This document shows, one piece after another, positions 40,756 through 49,729 of a DNA stretch of 64,000 nt. Each line of letters begins with the position of its first letter. The first letter of the stretch is position 1. The position numbers and the translations under genes were made by a program. The notes below the pieces were generated by a model. It was not told the origin of the DNA, did no database searches, and saw only the letters and a list, made by a program, of their open reading frames with translations. This DNA is from an uncultured Collinsella sp. (lineage in GTDB: Bacteria; Actinomycetota; Coriobacteriia; Coriobacteriales; Coriobacteriaceae), in the NCBI GenBank assembly GCA_959020715.1, contig CAUESV010000009.1, positions 1 to 64,000 of the forward strand. The letters run 5' to 3'.

Positions 40756-40778
40756 AACGTTTGCCTTGTGCAAGCGTT
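40756..40778 (+). promoter_or_regulatory. Candidate operator dyad
   Basis: AACGTTTGC-CTTGT-GCAAGCGTT: 9-base arms with one mismatch, just downstream of the predicted transcription start. Another CGCAAC...GTTGCG dyad lies upstream of the -35, near 40670-40692. Both could bind the GntR-type regulator. Confidence 0.5.
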
Positions 40779-40820
40779 GAAGCGAGATGCGATGCAGTCT
40801 CGAGTTCTTTGGAGGTATCT

Positions 40821-42284
40821 ATGTCAGATACGAAGGCGAAGAAGACAAACAGACGTTTTAAGTTCAAATTACCGCATGTCTATACGATCATGTTCTTGCT
40901 GATCGTTGTCTTCGCGGTTCTGACTTGGATCGTTCCCTCCGGTCAGTATCAGCGCAAGACGATTTCGACAGCGGCGGGCGAGCGTGAAGTCGCCGTTGCT
41001 GGAACCTATGAACAGGTCGATAAGAACTACACCGATTCCGAGACCGGCGAGACCATCAATCTGGGTCAGGATATCTTCGCGGTCCTGCAAGCGCCCACCA
41101 AGGGCATCCAGGAGGCTGCCGACGTCGTTGCGTTCGTCTTATTGATTGGCGGATCGTTCGCAATCATCACCAAGACCAACGCTTTGAATGCCGGCATGAG
41201 CCGTGTGATTAAAAAGCTCAAGAACAAGGACATCCTCATCATTCCCATCACGATGACGCTGCTGTCCATTTGCGGCACTACGTTTGGTATGTCTGAGGAA
41301 GCCCTACCGTTCTATGCCATCTTCATTCCCATCATGATGGGTATCGGGTATGACTCGATGACGGCGTTTATCATCTGCTTCCTTGGTCCTAACCTGGGAT
41401 ATTGTGCTTCGACCATCGACCCGTTTAATGTTTTGATCGCCCAAGGCATCATTGGTATCGAGGGCAATCCTCAGCTGTGGCTGCGCGCCGTTTCTTGGGT
41501 CATCTTCACTGCCGTCGGTATCGCATGGGCCATGCGCTACGCCATGCGTGTAAAGAAAAATCCCGAGTCGTCCATTACGTACGAGGACGATAAGCTCAAG
41601 CGTGTTGAGTTTTCCGTGACCGATGCCTCCATCGAGGAAGAGTTCACTATCCGTCAGAAGCTCGTGCTTATCGATTTTGCTTGCGGTATGGGCATCATCG
41701 TCTGGGGTCTTGTTACCCAGGGCTGGTACATGAATGAGATTTCCGCCGTGTTCCTTGGCATGGGCTTGCTTGCCGGTATCCTGGGCGGTCTTGACCAGCA
41801 GACGATCGCTGAGGAGTTCGTTAAGGGTCTCGCCGACTTTGCGTACGCCGCCATCGTTATCGGTATCGCTCGCGGCATTCTTGTCATCGCCGAGGGTGGC
41901 ATGATCATCGACACCATTCTCCAGGCGCTCGCTACTGCGCTCGCCGGTGCACCCGCCGCCGTCTACACCACGTTTATGTATATCGTCCTTGGCCTGCTCT
42001 CTTTGCTGGTTCCCTCGAGTTCTGGCCTGGCGGCGCTCACCATGCCCGTTATGGGCCCCCTGACCGAGCTCATGGGCCTCAATCCCGAGGCGGCCGTCAC
42101 CGCGCTCCAGTTTGCCAACCAGACCATCAACACCATCAGCCCCGTGGCGGGCATGACGGTTGCCGGTCTTGCCGTGGCTAAGATTTCGTTTGGCCAATGG
42201 TGGAAGACCATTTGGAAGTTCTTCATTTTCATGGTCGTCTTTGGCCTGATTGTAACGGCAATCTCTGGCATGCTTCCGGTGTAG
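40821..42284 (+). CDS. DcuC/YfcC-family membrane transporter
   Basis: 487 residues, with about 12 membrane helices by hydrophobicity. The sequence matches the C4-dicarboxylate anaerobic carrier-like YfcC family: IVPSGQYQRK near the N-terminus, LPFYAIFIPIMMGIGYD, and PSSSGLAALTMPVMGPL near the C-terminus. It probably imports the substrate of this operon; family members carry carboxylated compounds, so a substrate with an amino-acid part would be plausible. TTGGAGG precedes the ATG. Upstream in-frame codons to 40626 cross the terminator and promoter and are excluded. Confidence 0.9.
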   Translation: MSDTKAKKTNRRFKFKLPHVYTIMFLLIVVFAVLTWIVPSGQYQRKTISTAAGEREVAVAGTYEQVDKNYTDSETGETINLGQDIFAVLQAPTKGIQEAADVVAFVLLIGGSFAIITKTNALNAGMSRVIKKLKNKDILIIPITMTLLSICGTTFGMSEEALPFYAIFIPIMMGIGYDSMTAFIICFLGPNLGYCASTIDPFNVLIAQGIIGIEGNPQLWLRAVSWVIFTAVGIAWAMRYAMRVKKNPESSITYEDDKLKRVEFSVTDASIEEEFTIRQKLVLIDFACGMGIIVWGLVTQGWYMNEISAVFLGMGLLAGILGGLDQQTIAEEFVKGLADFAYAAIVIGIARGILVIAEGGMIIDTILQALATALAGAPAAVYTTFMYIVLGLLSLLVPSSSGLAALTMPVMGPLTELMGLNPEAAVTALQFANQTINTISPVAGMTVAGLAVAKISFGQWWKTIWKFFIFMVVFGLIVTAISGMLPV

Positions 42285-42293
42285 GTGGTTGTG

Positions 42294-43877
42294 ATGTCTG
42301 ATCGTTTGACGGTCCTGACGTCTAAGAGCGTCTTTACCGGTACGGGGGACCTGCCGTTTGAAGGTTTCGTAGCGGTCCGTGGCAATCGAATTGAGGCGGT
42401 TGGCACCAAGTGTGAGGCAGCTTCGTATTTGACCCAGGCGGACGAGGTAGTTGACCTGGGCGACCGCACCGTCATGCCTGGCCTGATCGATGTGCATACC
42501 TTCTATACAGGCTGGGCGCTGCGGACGTTGGGGTCTGATTTGTCCGGCATCGCTGATGCCAAAGAGGCCGTGTCGCTCTTGCGTGCATGGAAAGAAGATC
42601 ATCCGGATTGCGCGGCGGCTTTTGGACACAGCCTACCCGAAACGTTGGCATCGGATGCCGAGAACGCAAATACGGCAGCTGTGTTTGACGATTGTTTTGG
42701 CGATATCCCTGTCGTCTGCTTTACACCGGGTGCGGAGACCTGCGTTCTCAATGCTGCTGCCAGTGCGCGATACGGCTTTACACCCCAGGCGTGCTATGCC
42801 GAGAAGATCTGGCGCATGATGAGCGATTTTCTCGCGCTGCTCGAGGTGCGTGCCGGGTATTCGGACTACATGAGCATGCTTAACGAGCGCGGCGTTACCG
42901 CCATCAAGGAGATGGCGTTTGATGACTACTACGGTTTTGCCGACGAAATGGCTCGCCGTGAGGAATCTGGTGAGCTGACGGTTCGCGTCTCTATGATGTC
43001 GCAGCCGGTGGGTGCCGGTGCAAATCTGTCGTATGCTCGCGAGGCACGAGAGCGCTTCCGGGGACCGTTCGTTCGTTTTTCTGGCTTCAACCGTATGACC
43101 GATCGCGGCGTATGGGCGGGGCTTGCTGAGATGATTGACCCCTATGAGGACACGGCCGATGCGGGCGCTGCCGGCAAGACGGTTGTCGAGGAGCCCGAGT
43201 GGGATCTGATTGAGAACGAGCTGCGCGCAATTGATGCTGACGGCTTCCGATATTCCTTGCATTGCCAGGGCGATGGAGCCGTTCGTCGCACCGTGGCGCT
43301 CTATGCCTCGCTGCCTCGAGACGAGCATGGACGGTTGCTTCGCCGCCATGCGATTACCGATCTCGAGAACTCTGATCCGACCGATCTTGTCGAGTTTGGC
43401 AAGTTAGGTGGAATTTGCGAGGTCTATCCGCAGATTTTGACGCTGGACCGGCGCGAGGATTGCCTGTCGATGATGCGTCGACAAATTGGCGAGACGCGAC
43501 TTTTGCACAGCTGGAATCGCCGCGGCATGGAAGATTCCGGATGCACGGTGTGCTGTGGTACGGATTTGCCGCTGCTGATTCCGAGCCTGGGCGAGTCAAT
43601 CTACAGCGCGTGCGGCGGATACTTCGACGATGGACTGCCCGTGAATGAGGCCAACGCGCTGACACTTGTCGAGCTCTTGCGCGCTTGGACTGCCGGGGGC
43701 GCGTACGATCTGATGCGCGAAGACGAACTGGGTACGCTCGAGGTCGGCAAGCTTGCCGATATCTGCGTGCTCGATCGGGATGTGTTCGACCTCGATTATC
43801 GCGACGCACGCGATCTTTCGGTTGATATGACGATGTCGGACGGACAAATCGTGTTCGATCGAAATAAGGAGGCATAA
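42294..43877 (+). CDS. Amidohydrolase-3 (YtcJ-like) protein with altered metal motif
   Basis: 527 residues. The layout is of the amidohydrolase-3 family: a small beta domain, then VMPGLIDVHTF in place of the usual DxHTH, YSLHCQGDGAV, LLRRHAITDLE and CCGTDLPL, ending with KLADICVLDRD. The second His of the HxH motif is Phe, so the usual binuclear metal site cannot be complete. Other metal-site His and Asp positions are kept. The ATG at 42294 after TAGGTGG is preferred to GTG 42285. It lies 9 bases after the transporter stop and 1 base before the next gene, so it is a firm operon member. Confidence 0.85.
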   Translation: MSDRLTVLTSKSVFTGTGDLPFEGFVAVRGNRIEAVGTKCEAASYLTQADEVVDLGDRTVMPGLIDVHTFYTGWALRTLGSDLSGIADAKEAVSLLRAWKEDHPDCAAAFGHSLPETLASDAENANTAAVFDDCFGDIPVVCFTPGAETCVLNAAASARYGFTPQACYAEKIWRMMSDFLALLEVRAGYSDYMSMLNERGVTAIKEMAFDDYYGFADEMARREESGELTVRVSMMSQPVGAGANLSYAREARERFRGPFVRFSGFNRMTDRGVWAGLAEMIDPYEDTADAGAAGKTVVEEPEWDLIENELRAIDADGFRYSLHCQGDGAVRRTVALYASLPRDEHGRLLRRHAITDLENSDPTDLVEFGKLGGICEVYPQILTLDRREDCLSMMRRQIGETRLLHSWNRRGMEDSGCTVCCGTDLPLLIPSLGESIYSACGGYFDDGLPVNEANALTLVELLRAWTAGGAYDLMREDELGTLEVGKLADICVLDRDVFDLDYRDARDLSVDMTMSDGQIVFDRNKEA

Positions 43878-43878
43878 G

Positions 43879-44730
43879 ATGTCTGAATCCAAACCGACGC
43901 TGCGCCGCGAACAGATTGCGGGCATGAATATCCACTACATCATGTGGTCGCTCGATTACTTCCTTGATGTGCAGCAGCGTTTGGGCTTTGAGTCCATTGA
44001 GCTGTGGTGTGCAGAGCCGCATGTGACACTCGACCATACGGGCTACTTTGAGGCTGAGGTCCTGGCGAAAAAGGCTGCAGACCGTGGGCTTAGGTATCGT
44101 ACTCTGTGCCCCGAGAATGTTGTCTATCCTTGGCAGTACTGCGCACGCAAACCGCTGCATGAACAGCGCAGCCTGGCGTACTTTAAGCACGGCATTGAGC
44201 TTGCCGAGGTACTTGGGTGCGACCGTATGTCCGTCAACTCGGGCTGGGGCGACTGGGACGAGGACCGCGAGGAAGCCTGGGAGCGCAGCCGCGAGCACTT
44301 GTCCATTCTGGCGGAGTATGCCGGCGAGCACGGTCTGGTGCTTACGATGGAAAGCCTGCGTCCCGAGGAGAGCAACCTTGTGACGACGGTTTCCGATGCG
44401 AAGCGCATGATTGACGAGGTCGCGAGCCCGTACTTACAGCCCATGGTTGATACAACCGCGATGGGCGTTGCGGGCGAGACGCTCGAGGACTGGTTTGCCG
44501 CCTTTGGTGATGGGGCAATTCACGAGATGCACTTTATCGACGGCGACCCGTATGGCCATCTGGTGTGGGGCGATGGCAAGCACGATATGGACGCCTTCGT
44601 CGCCACACTCAACGCCCATGGTTTCGACGGCATGCTGGGCCAGGAAATCACGGACGGCCGTTACTACGATGACCCGGCGGCGGCAGATGCCAAGAACATG
44701 GCCGCATTCGAGAAATATCTGATTGACTAA
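43879..44730 (+). CDS. Sugar-phosphate isomerase/epimerase, FrlC-like
   Basis: 283 residues of the xylose-isomerase-like TIM-barrel family. Metal ligands are visible as Glu in LTMESLRPEE, Asp in MVDTTAMG, His in EMHFIDG and Glu in LGQEITDG. E. coli FrlC, a fructoselysine 3-epimerase, and tagatose/psicose epimerases are the best-known relatives. It starts 1 base after the preceding stop codon, with AAGGAGG inside the previous gene. An epimerisation step on a ketose derivative before kinase and SIS enzymes is a reasonable inference. Confidence 0.87.
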   Translation: MSESKPTLRREQIAGMNIHYIMWSLDYFLDVQQRLGFESIELWCAEPHVTLDHTGYFEAEVLAKKAADRGLRYRTLCPENVVYPWQYCARKPLHEQRSLAYFKHGIELAEVLGCDRMSVNSGWGDWDEDREEAWERSREHLSILAEYAGEHGLVLTMESLRPEESNLVTTVSDAKRMIDEVASPYLQPMVDTTAMGVAGETLEDWFAAFGDGAIHEMHFIDGDPYGHLVWGDGKHDMDAFVATLNAHGFDGMLGQEITDGRYYDDPAAADAKNMAAFEKYLID

Positions 44731-44792
44731 AACAGCTATCGGCCACGCAGCCAACGTCATTGATTGCGGACCAAACAAGAAAGGAACTGGAT

Positions 44793-45761
44793 ATGAACGC
44801 ACACGATCTGATCAAAGAGGCAATTGACGAGAAGGGCAAGTTCGACAGCGTCTACTGGATTGCTTGCGGTGGCTCCATGATCGATTTGATCCCGGCTCAT
44901 GAGCTTCTGCAGCGCGAGGCAACCACCTTCACTTCATATATCTATACGGCTCGCGAGTTTGATATCATGCGTCCACGCCGCTTGGGTGAGAAATCCCTGG
45001 TCATTGCTTGCAGCCACAGTGGCAACACCCCCGAGGTCGTCGAGGGCTGTGAGATTGCCCTTGCTGCCGGCGCTACGATAATCGCCCAGACCGACAACGC
45101 TGGATCCAAGATTGACTCCGGCAAGTGGACCACGTGGGTCTACCCGTGGGGCGAGGGCGTGCCGCAGGCCGAGGTCCCCGCTGGCATTTCGCTGTCGCTT
45201 GCGGCAGAGCTGCTCGATCAGCAGGAGGGCTACGCCGATCTTGCCGATATGTATGCCGGTATCGCCGAGATGGATAAGATTCTTCCCCCGGCACGTGAGA
45301 AGGTAAATGCCGAGCTGGGCGATCGTTTTGCCAAGCTTTGCCAGGAGCACGAGTTCTTCTACATTCTGGGCAGCGGTCCCAACTTTAGCCAGACCTACGG
45401 TTTCGCTATCTGCTCTCTTATGGAGATGCAGTGGCAGCACTGCAGCTACATCCACTCTGCCGAGTACTTCCACGGCCCCTTCGAGGCTACTCAGGATGGC
45501 GTTTTTTACTTCCTGCAGATGGGCTCCAGCGAGTGCCGTGCTATGGACGAGCGCGCCCTGGCGTTCCTTAAGACGCATACCGATACGCTGATGGTGCTCG
45601 ATGCCAAGGAGTACGGTATGGAAGCCGTGCCGGCGAGCGTCCGTGCCTATCTGGACCCGGTGCTGTTCTACGCCATGAACTGCGAGCTGCGTGCCGCACG
45701 CGGCAAGGTGTTTGATCACGATCCCGATTTCCGTCGCTATATGGGTGTTGTCGAGTACTAG
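44793..45761 (+). CDS. SIS-domain protein, FrlB-like (fructosamine-6-phosphate deglycase)
   Basis: 322 residues with two SIS domains. Key segments are ACGGSMIDLIPA, CSHSGNTPEV, YILGSGPNFSQTYGFAICSL and MEMQWQHC ... EYFHGPFE, all close to FrlB-type deglycases. These cleave fructosamine 6-phosphates into glucose 6-phosphate and a free amino compound. GAAAGGAACT precedes the ATG. It is followed 14 bases later by a FrlD-like kinase, the same functional pair as in the E. coli frl operon. Confidence 0.88.
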   Translation: MNAHDLIKEAIDEKGKFDSVYWIACGGSMIDLIPAHELLQREATTFTSYIYTAREFDIMRPRRLGEKSLVIACSHSGNTPEVVEGCEIALAAGATIIAQTDNAGSKIDSGKWTTWVYPWGEGVPQAEVPAGISLSLAAELLDQQEGYADLADMYAGIAEMDKILPPAREKVNAELGDRFAKLCQEHEFFYILGSGPNFSQTYGFAICSLMEMQWQHCSYIHSAEYFHGPFEATQDGVFYFLQMGSSECRAMDERALAFLKTHTDTLMVLDAKEYGMEAVPASVRAYLDPVLFYAMNCELRAARGKVFDHDPDFRRYMGVVEY

Positions 45762-45775
45762 AAGGGGCAAAGGCC

Positions 45776-46639
45776 ATGGCATTTAACGTTAACGCGCTCG
45801 GATTTGGCGACAACGTCGTCGATCGCTACGAGCATATCCACACCATGTATCCTGGCGGCAATGCGGTGAACTTTGCCGTCTATGCCAAGAAATGCGGTGC
45901 CGCACGCTCCGCATACATGGGCATTTTTGGCAATGACGCCGCTGCCGAGCATGTCATTGCAAGCCTCGAGGATGAGGGTATCGAGCTTGACAAGTGCGAG
46001 CAGATGATTGGCGAGAACGGAGCGGCTCGCGTGACCGTCGTTGACGGTGACCGTGTCTTCCTTGGCTCTAACGAGGGCGGTATCCGTGGCGATGCGCGCT
46101 ATGTCCTCGATCGCTTTGACCTTGCGTACATGAAGCAGTTCGATGTGGTTCATTCGGGCAACTATTGCTTTACCGAGCGCGAGCTGCCCAAGCTGAAGGC
46201 TGCGGGCGTCACGGTTTCTTTTGACTTTTCGGACGACTCCACCGACGAGTACTACGAGCAGATTGCGCCCTACGTCGATTTTGCTTTCTTTAGTGCGGCG
46301 GATGCCGCGAGCGAGGACGAGATTCGCGAGCGTCTGGCATGGGTGAAGGGCCTGGGTCCGCGTTTTGTGTCGGCTACGGCGGGCGCCGAGGGCTGCATTG
46401 CTTACGACGGCGAGCGTTATTACCGCCAGCTGGCTAAACCGGTAACGGACATGAAGGACACCATGGGGGCGGGCGACTCGTTCCTCACCTCGTTTTTGAT
46501 GTGCTATCTCGATTCCGCCAAGCGTGGTGAGGATGGCGCCGAGGCCATCGAGCGCGCGCTCGACTTTGCTGCCGGGTTTGCCTCGACCGTGTGCGGCATG
46601 GAAGGTTCTTGGGGCCACGGAGCACCAATCGTCGAATAG
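45776..46639 (+). CDS. PfkB-family kinase, FrlD-like
   Basis: 287 residues. The N-terminal GFGDNVVDRYEHIHTMYPGG and NAVNFAVYAKKCG, and the DRVFLGSNEGG loop, strongly resemble fructoselysine 6-kinase FrlD. The catalytic and ATP motif is DTMGAGDSFLTS. It would phosphorylate an Amadori-type substrate on C6 for the FrlB-like enzyme. GGGGCAAAGG lies before the ATG. A strong hairpin follows, separating it from a second PfkB gene. Confidence 0.9.
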   Translation: MAFNVNALGFGDNVVDRYEHIHTMYPGGNAVNFAVYAKKCGAARSAYMGIFGNDAAAEHVIASLEDEGIELDKCEQMIGENGAARVTVVDGDRVFLGSNEGGIRGDARYVLDRFDLAYMKQFDVVHSGNYCFTERELPKLKAAGVTVSFDFSDDSTDEYYEQIAPYVDFAFFSAADAASEDEIRERLAWVKGLGPRFVSATAGAEGCIAYDGERYYRQLAKPVTDMKDTMGAGDSFLTSFLMCYLDSAKRGEDGAEAIERALDFAAGFASTVCGMEGSWGHGAPIVE

Positions 46640-46709
46640 CTTAAGAAAGCGTACGGCGGTCTGGCTATGAGGCCTTGGACAGCCGATGCAAAACAATAAG
46701 CGAAACGCG

Positions 46710-46743
46710 AAAAGGGGGCTCGCCATGTGGTGGGTCCCCTTTT
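46710..46743 (+). terminator. Hairpin with T tail inside the operon
   Basis: AAAAGGGG pairs with CCCCTTTT, with inner CGCCA/GGTGG pairing. It lies between the two PfkB genes and may end some transcripts after the frl-like core or reduce expression of the distal genes. Confidence 0.75.
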
Positions 46744-46760
46744 GAACATTGGAGAAGACC

Positions 46761-47561
46761 ATGGGTATTAAAGCGTGTGCGGCTGGTTTTTGCTGTGCGG
46801 ACGTCTATCAAAACATCGGCGTGTTCTATCCGACTGGTAATGGCATTGACTGGGGTATCCATCTTGCACGAATGGGCGTTTCGGTATCCGCCGTGTCGGT
46901 TGTCGGCAAGGACGAGTACGGAGACAAGATGAGAGAGGCGCTGGCCGCCGAGGGGTTCGATATCTCACATCTGCGGGTGGAGGATGGCGACACCTCGGTG
47001 ATGCTCATGGCATTGAAAGACGGCGTCGATCGCGTGCATCTCGAGGCAATCGATGGCGTAATGGAGACATATCGACCGAATGAAGACGACCGGGCGTTTA
47101 TCCTGGAGCATGACATCATTCATATCGACCTGTTTGGCAATTGTTTGGACCTCCTGCCCGAATGGCATGATGCGGGCAAGACAGTGGTTATGGACTTCTC
47201 GGTGTTCAGCCAGGATCCCGAATATGCATGTGAGGCTCATTTTCCTTACGTAGACTATGCGTTCATGTCGTTTGAAGAGGACACTCCGGAGCTACGAGAC
47301 TGGGTACGCCACGTGCAGGGATTGGGACCGCGCGTTGCGGTTGCCACGCTTGGCGAGAAGGGAAGCATTGCCTATGACGGTGAGCGCTTCTATGAGTGCG
47401 GGATCGTACCGGCGGAGAAGGTCGTTAATACCGTGGGTGCCGGCGACTCGTATATTGCCGGGTTTACCAAGGGCGTGATCGATGGCCTTGATATTCCGGC
47501 GTGTATGAAGGCGGGCGCTGAGCTGTCGTCCCGAGTGATTGGTTCGTTTGAGCCGTACTAG
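46761..47561 (+). CDS. Second PfkB-family sugar kinase
   Basis: 266 residues. The N-terminus is ADVYQNIGVFYPTGNGIDW and the catalytic motif is NTVGAGDSYIAG. The segment GSIAYDGERFYE parallels GCIAYDGERYYR in the first PfkB protein, which suggests an old duplication, but the substrate-binding GGNAVN of FrlD is replaced by TGNGID. It should therefore phosphorylate a different, though possibly related, sugar. TTGGAGAAG precedes the ATG. First gene after the intra-operon hairpin. Confidence 0.88.
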   Translation: MGIKACAAGFCCADVYQNIGVFYPTGNGIDWGIHLARMGVSVSAVSVVGKDEYGDKMREALAAEGFDISHLRVEDGDTSVMLMALKDGVDRVHLEAIDGVMETYRPNEDDRAFILEHDIIHIDLFGNCLDLLPEWHDAGKTVVMDFSVFSQDPEYACEAHFPYVDYAFMSFEEDTPELRDWVRHVQGLGPRVAVATLGEKGSIAYDGERFYECGIVPAEKVVNTVGAGDSYIAGFTKGVIDGLDIPACMKAGAELSSRVIGSFEPY

Positions 47562-47588
47562 GGTCAAATGCCTGGAAAGGAGTACGAA

Positions 47589-48449
47589 ATGGTTATCGAC
47601 ATGTTGGTTCAGCCCATGCTCTACGGCGAGATCTGTACGCCGGGTGATGAGCCTGATGGATTCGGTTTTTGGTCACGAGAATTTGGTATGGGGCATATGG
47701 GCCCCATGGATTGGGATGAGCTTCAAGTCGAGATGGACGTCTGCGATGTGCAGAAGAGCGTGCTCATGCCGCTCGATGTAACCACGGCATGCGGGGGGCA
47801 TTTTGGCACCAATGACCAGATTGCCATGCTGGTTGCCGCGCATCCCGATCATCTGTGGGGATTTGCGAGCGTAGATCCGCAGGTGAGCGGTGCCGCAGGC
47901 GAATTGGAACGCGCCTTTACCGAGTTGGGGGCAAAGGGGCTTTGCCTGCATCCGGCAAAGCAGGGTTTTGCCCCCGATGATGCTGTGGCCGAGCCGCTTT
48001 ACGAGCTGTGCGAGCGTTATAACAAGCCGGTGGTTTTCCATGCCGGTATGTCTTGGGAACCGGGTGCAGAGCTCTCGCGCAGTAACCCGCTTGCATTTGA
48101 GCACACAATCGCAACGCATCCAAATGTGCGCTTTAGTTTAACCCACTTTGGCTGGCCCTGGGTGCGCGAGACCGTGGCGATGCTGCTCAAGTATCCCAAC
48201 TGCTACGCGGACACCTCTATCACTTACATCGATTCGCCCGAGGAGATGATGCAGCGTCTTTTCACGGTCGATATGGGGCCGCTGTGGTATGAGCGCGCGC
48301 TATCGCATCAAGTGATGTTCGCCAGCAATACGCCACGCTTCCGTGCGTTCAAACTCAAGCGGGCGCTCGATACCGTGTCCATGCGCGATGATGCGCGAGA
48401 AAGGCTCTACTGGGGTAATGCCCTGCGTTTTCTTGAAGGGGATGAGTGA
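47589..48449 (+). CDS. Amidohydrolase-2-like protein lacking the metal site
   Basis: 286 residues of the amidohydrolase-related family (PF04909-type barrel): GFASVDPQ, GAKGLCLHPAKQGFAPDD, PVVFHAGMSW, RFSLTHFGWPW. The N-terminal HxH (usually IDxHxH) is IDMLVQP, and the late SDYP-type aspartate is replaced in ASNTPRF. So two of the key metal-ligand elements are gone, and it is likely a metal-free enzyme or a binding protein. AAAGGAG precedes the ATG. It overlaps the next gene by 4 bases. Confidence 0.82.
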   Translation: MVIDMLVQPMLYGEICTPGDEPDGFGFWSREFGMGHMGPMDWDELQVEMDVCDVQKSVLMPLDVTTACGGHFGTNDQIAMLVAAHPDHLWGFASVDPQVSGAAGELERAFTELGAKGLCLHPAKQGFAPDDAVAEPLYELCERYNKPVVFHAGMSWEPGAELSRSNPLAFEHTIATHPNVRFSLTHFGWPWVRETVAMLLKYPNCYADTSITYIDSPEEMMQRLFTVDMGPLWYERALSHQVMFASNTPRFRAFKLKRALDTVSMRDDARERLYWGNALRFLEGDE

Positions 48450-48880
48450 ACATGGTGACGCTCGAGACATTGAGCTATCTATCGACTGCTCCGGACCAGT
48501 TCATCGATATTACCGAAGACGTGCACGCTGCCATCGAACGCAGCTCGGTGACGAATGGCTTGGCAGCGATTATTTTGTCGCATACGACCTGTGGAATCGT
48601 GGTAAACGAGGGGCTGCCCTGCGTGGAGACGGATCTTATGGAGACGCTTGATCGCATCGCCCCGCTCGATGCCCCCTATGCGCATGCACACTTTCTGCCG
48701 AGCTATGGAGCTACCGGCAACAACTCCTGCGGGCATATCAAGAGCATGATTTGTGGAAACAGTTGTTTCTTTCCCGTCCAAGATGGCCATATCGTGTGCG
48801 GAGGTGCCCAGAACATCTATCTTGCGGAGTTTGACGGTCCGCAGAAGCGAAAAGTGTACGTCGAGGTGTTGGGGGAGTAA
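48446..48880 (+). CDS. YjbQ/UPF0047 family protein
   Basis: 144 residues. The motifs HTTCGIVVNEG, CGHIKSMICG and FDGPQKRKVYVEV match the YjbQ (UPF0047) family, a small beta-barrel protein with weak thiamine-phosphate synthase activity in E. coli and unclear physiological role. The GTG start overlaps the previous stop in the form GTGA, with AAGGGG upstream. Its fixed place inside a sugar operon suggests it acts on a metabolite of that pathway; this is inference. Confidence 0.87.
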   Translation: MNMVTLETLSYLSTAPDQFIDITEDVHAAIERSSVTNGLAAIILSHTTCGIVVNEGLPCVETDLMETLDRIAPLDAPYAHAHFLPSYGATGNNSCGHIKSMICGNSCFFPVQDGHIVCGGAQNIYLAEFDGPQKRKVYVEVLGE

Positions 48881-48913
48881 CGCCCCTGCAATAGCCCTAT
48901 GAAGGAGCACGTT

Positions 48914-49723
48914 ATGTCGTTTCTAACTTCGATGTTCAAGACCGAAAAGCCGGTTATCGGAATGCTGCACCTGCGTCCTCTGCCGGGCGATCCACTGTTT
49001 TATCCGGGTGGAATCGTATCGCAGGTCGTGGAAGCCGCCAAGCGCGATCTCGAAGCGTTGCAGCAGGGCGGTGTCGATGGCATTTTGATTACCAATGAGC
49101 TCTCGATGCCCTATGAGCAGCACGTTTCTCCCTCAACCCTTGCATCGATGGGCTATGTAATCGGGGCTCTGTCCCATGATCTGTCGACTCCTTGGGGAGC
49201 TGAGGCTATTTACGATGGTGATGCCACAATCGAGCTGTGCGCTGCCGTCGATGCGCAGTTCACGCGCTGCAATTTTTGCGGTGCCTGGGCCGGTGATCTC
49301 GGGCTGATTAACCGAGATTTCGCGCACACCATGCGTCGCAAGGCGGCGCTGCGCTTGGACGACCTCAAGCTTTTTCACTTCATCACGAGCGAGGGGGAGG
49401 TTTATCTCAACGACCGCACGACTGCGGACATTGCCGATTCACTTCTCTTTAATTGCCTACCGGATGCGATGGTCATCGGCGGTTCGGCTGCCGGTCGTGG
49501 CGCTTCGGGCGAGCTTGCCGATGAGGTCCGCGAGCGTGTTGGCGAAGTGCCCGTGGTATGTGGCACCGGTTGTCGCGAAAATACCGTGGCTGACGTATTT
49601 GCTCACTACGATGGCGCGTTTGTCGGCACGTGCTTAAAGCGCGACGGAAAGCTGGATGCCCCGGTTGATGTTGAGCGGGTAGCTCGTTTTATGGCTGCCG
49701 CTCGTACGGCGCGAGGGGAGTAG
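48914..49723 (+). CDS. BtpA/SgcQ-family TIM-barrel protein
   Basis: 269 residues. VIGMLHLRPLPGDPLF is the BtpA signature. GGVDGILITNE, FCGAWAGDLGLI and VVCGTGCRENTV are further conserved parts of the barrel. BtpA was named for photosystem I assembly in cyanobacteria; in non-photosynthetic bacteria (for example E. coli SgcQ) relatives occur in sugar or nucleoside operons with unknown activity. GAAGGAG precedes the ATG at 48914. It is followed 6 bases later by a sugar kinase. Confidence 0.9.
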   Translation: MSFLTSMFKTEKPVIGMLHLRPLPGDPLFYPGGIVSQVVEAAKRDLEALQQGGVDGILITNELSMPYEQHVSPSTLASMGYVIGALSHDLSTPWGAEAIYDGDATIELCAAVDAQFTRCNFCGAWAGDLGLINRDFAHTMRRKAALRLDDLKLFHFITSEGEVYLNDRTTADIADSLLFNCLPDAMVIGGSAAGRGASGELADEVRERVGEVPVVCGTGCRENTVADVFAHYDGAFVGTCLKRDGKLDAPVDVERVARFMAAARTARGE

Positions 49724-49729
49724 GCACCT

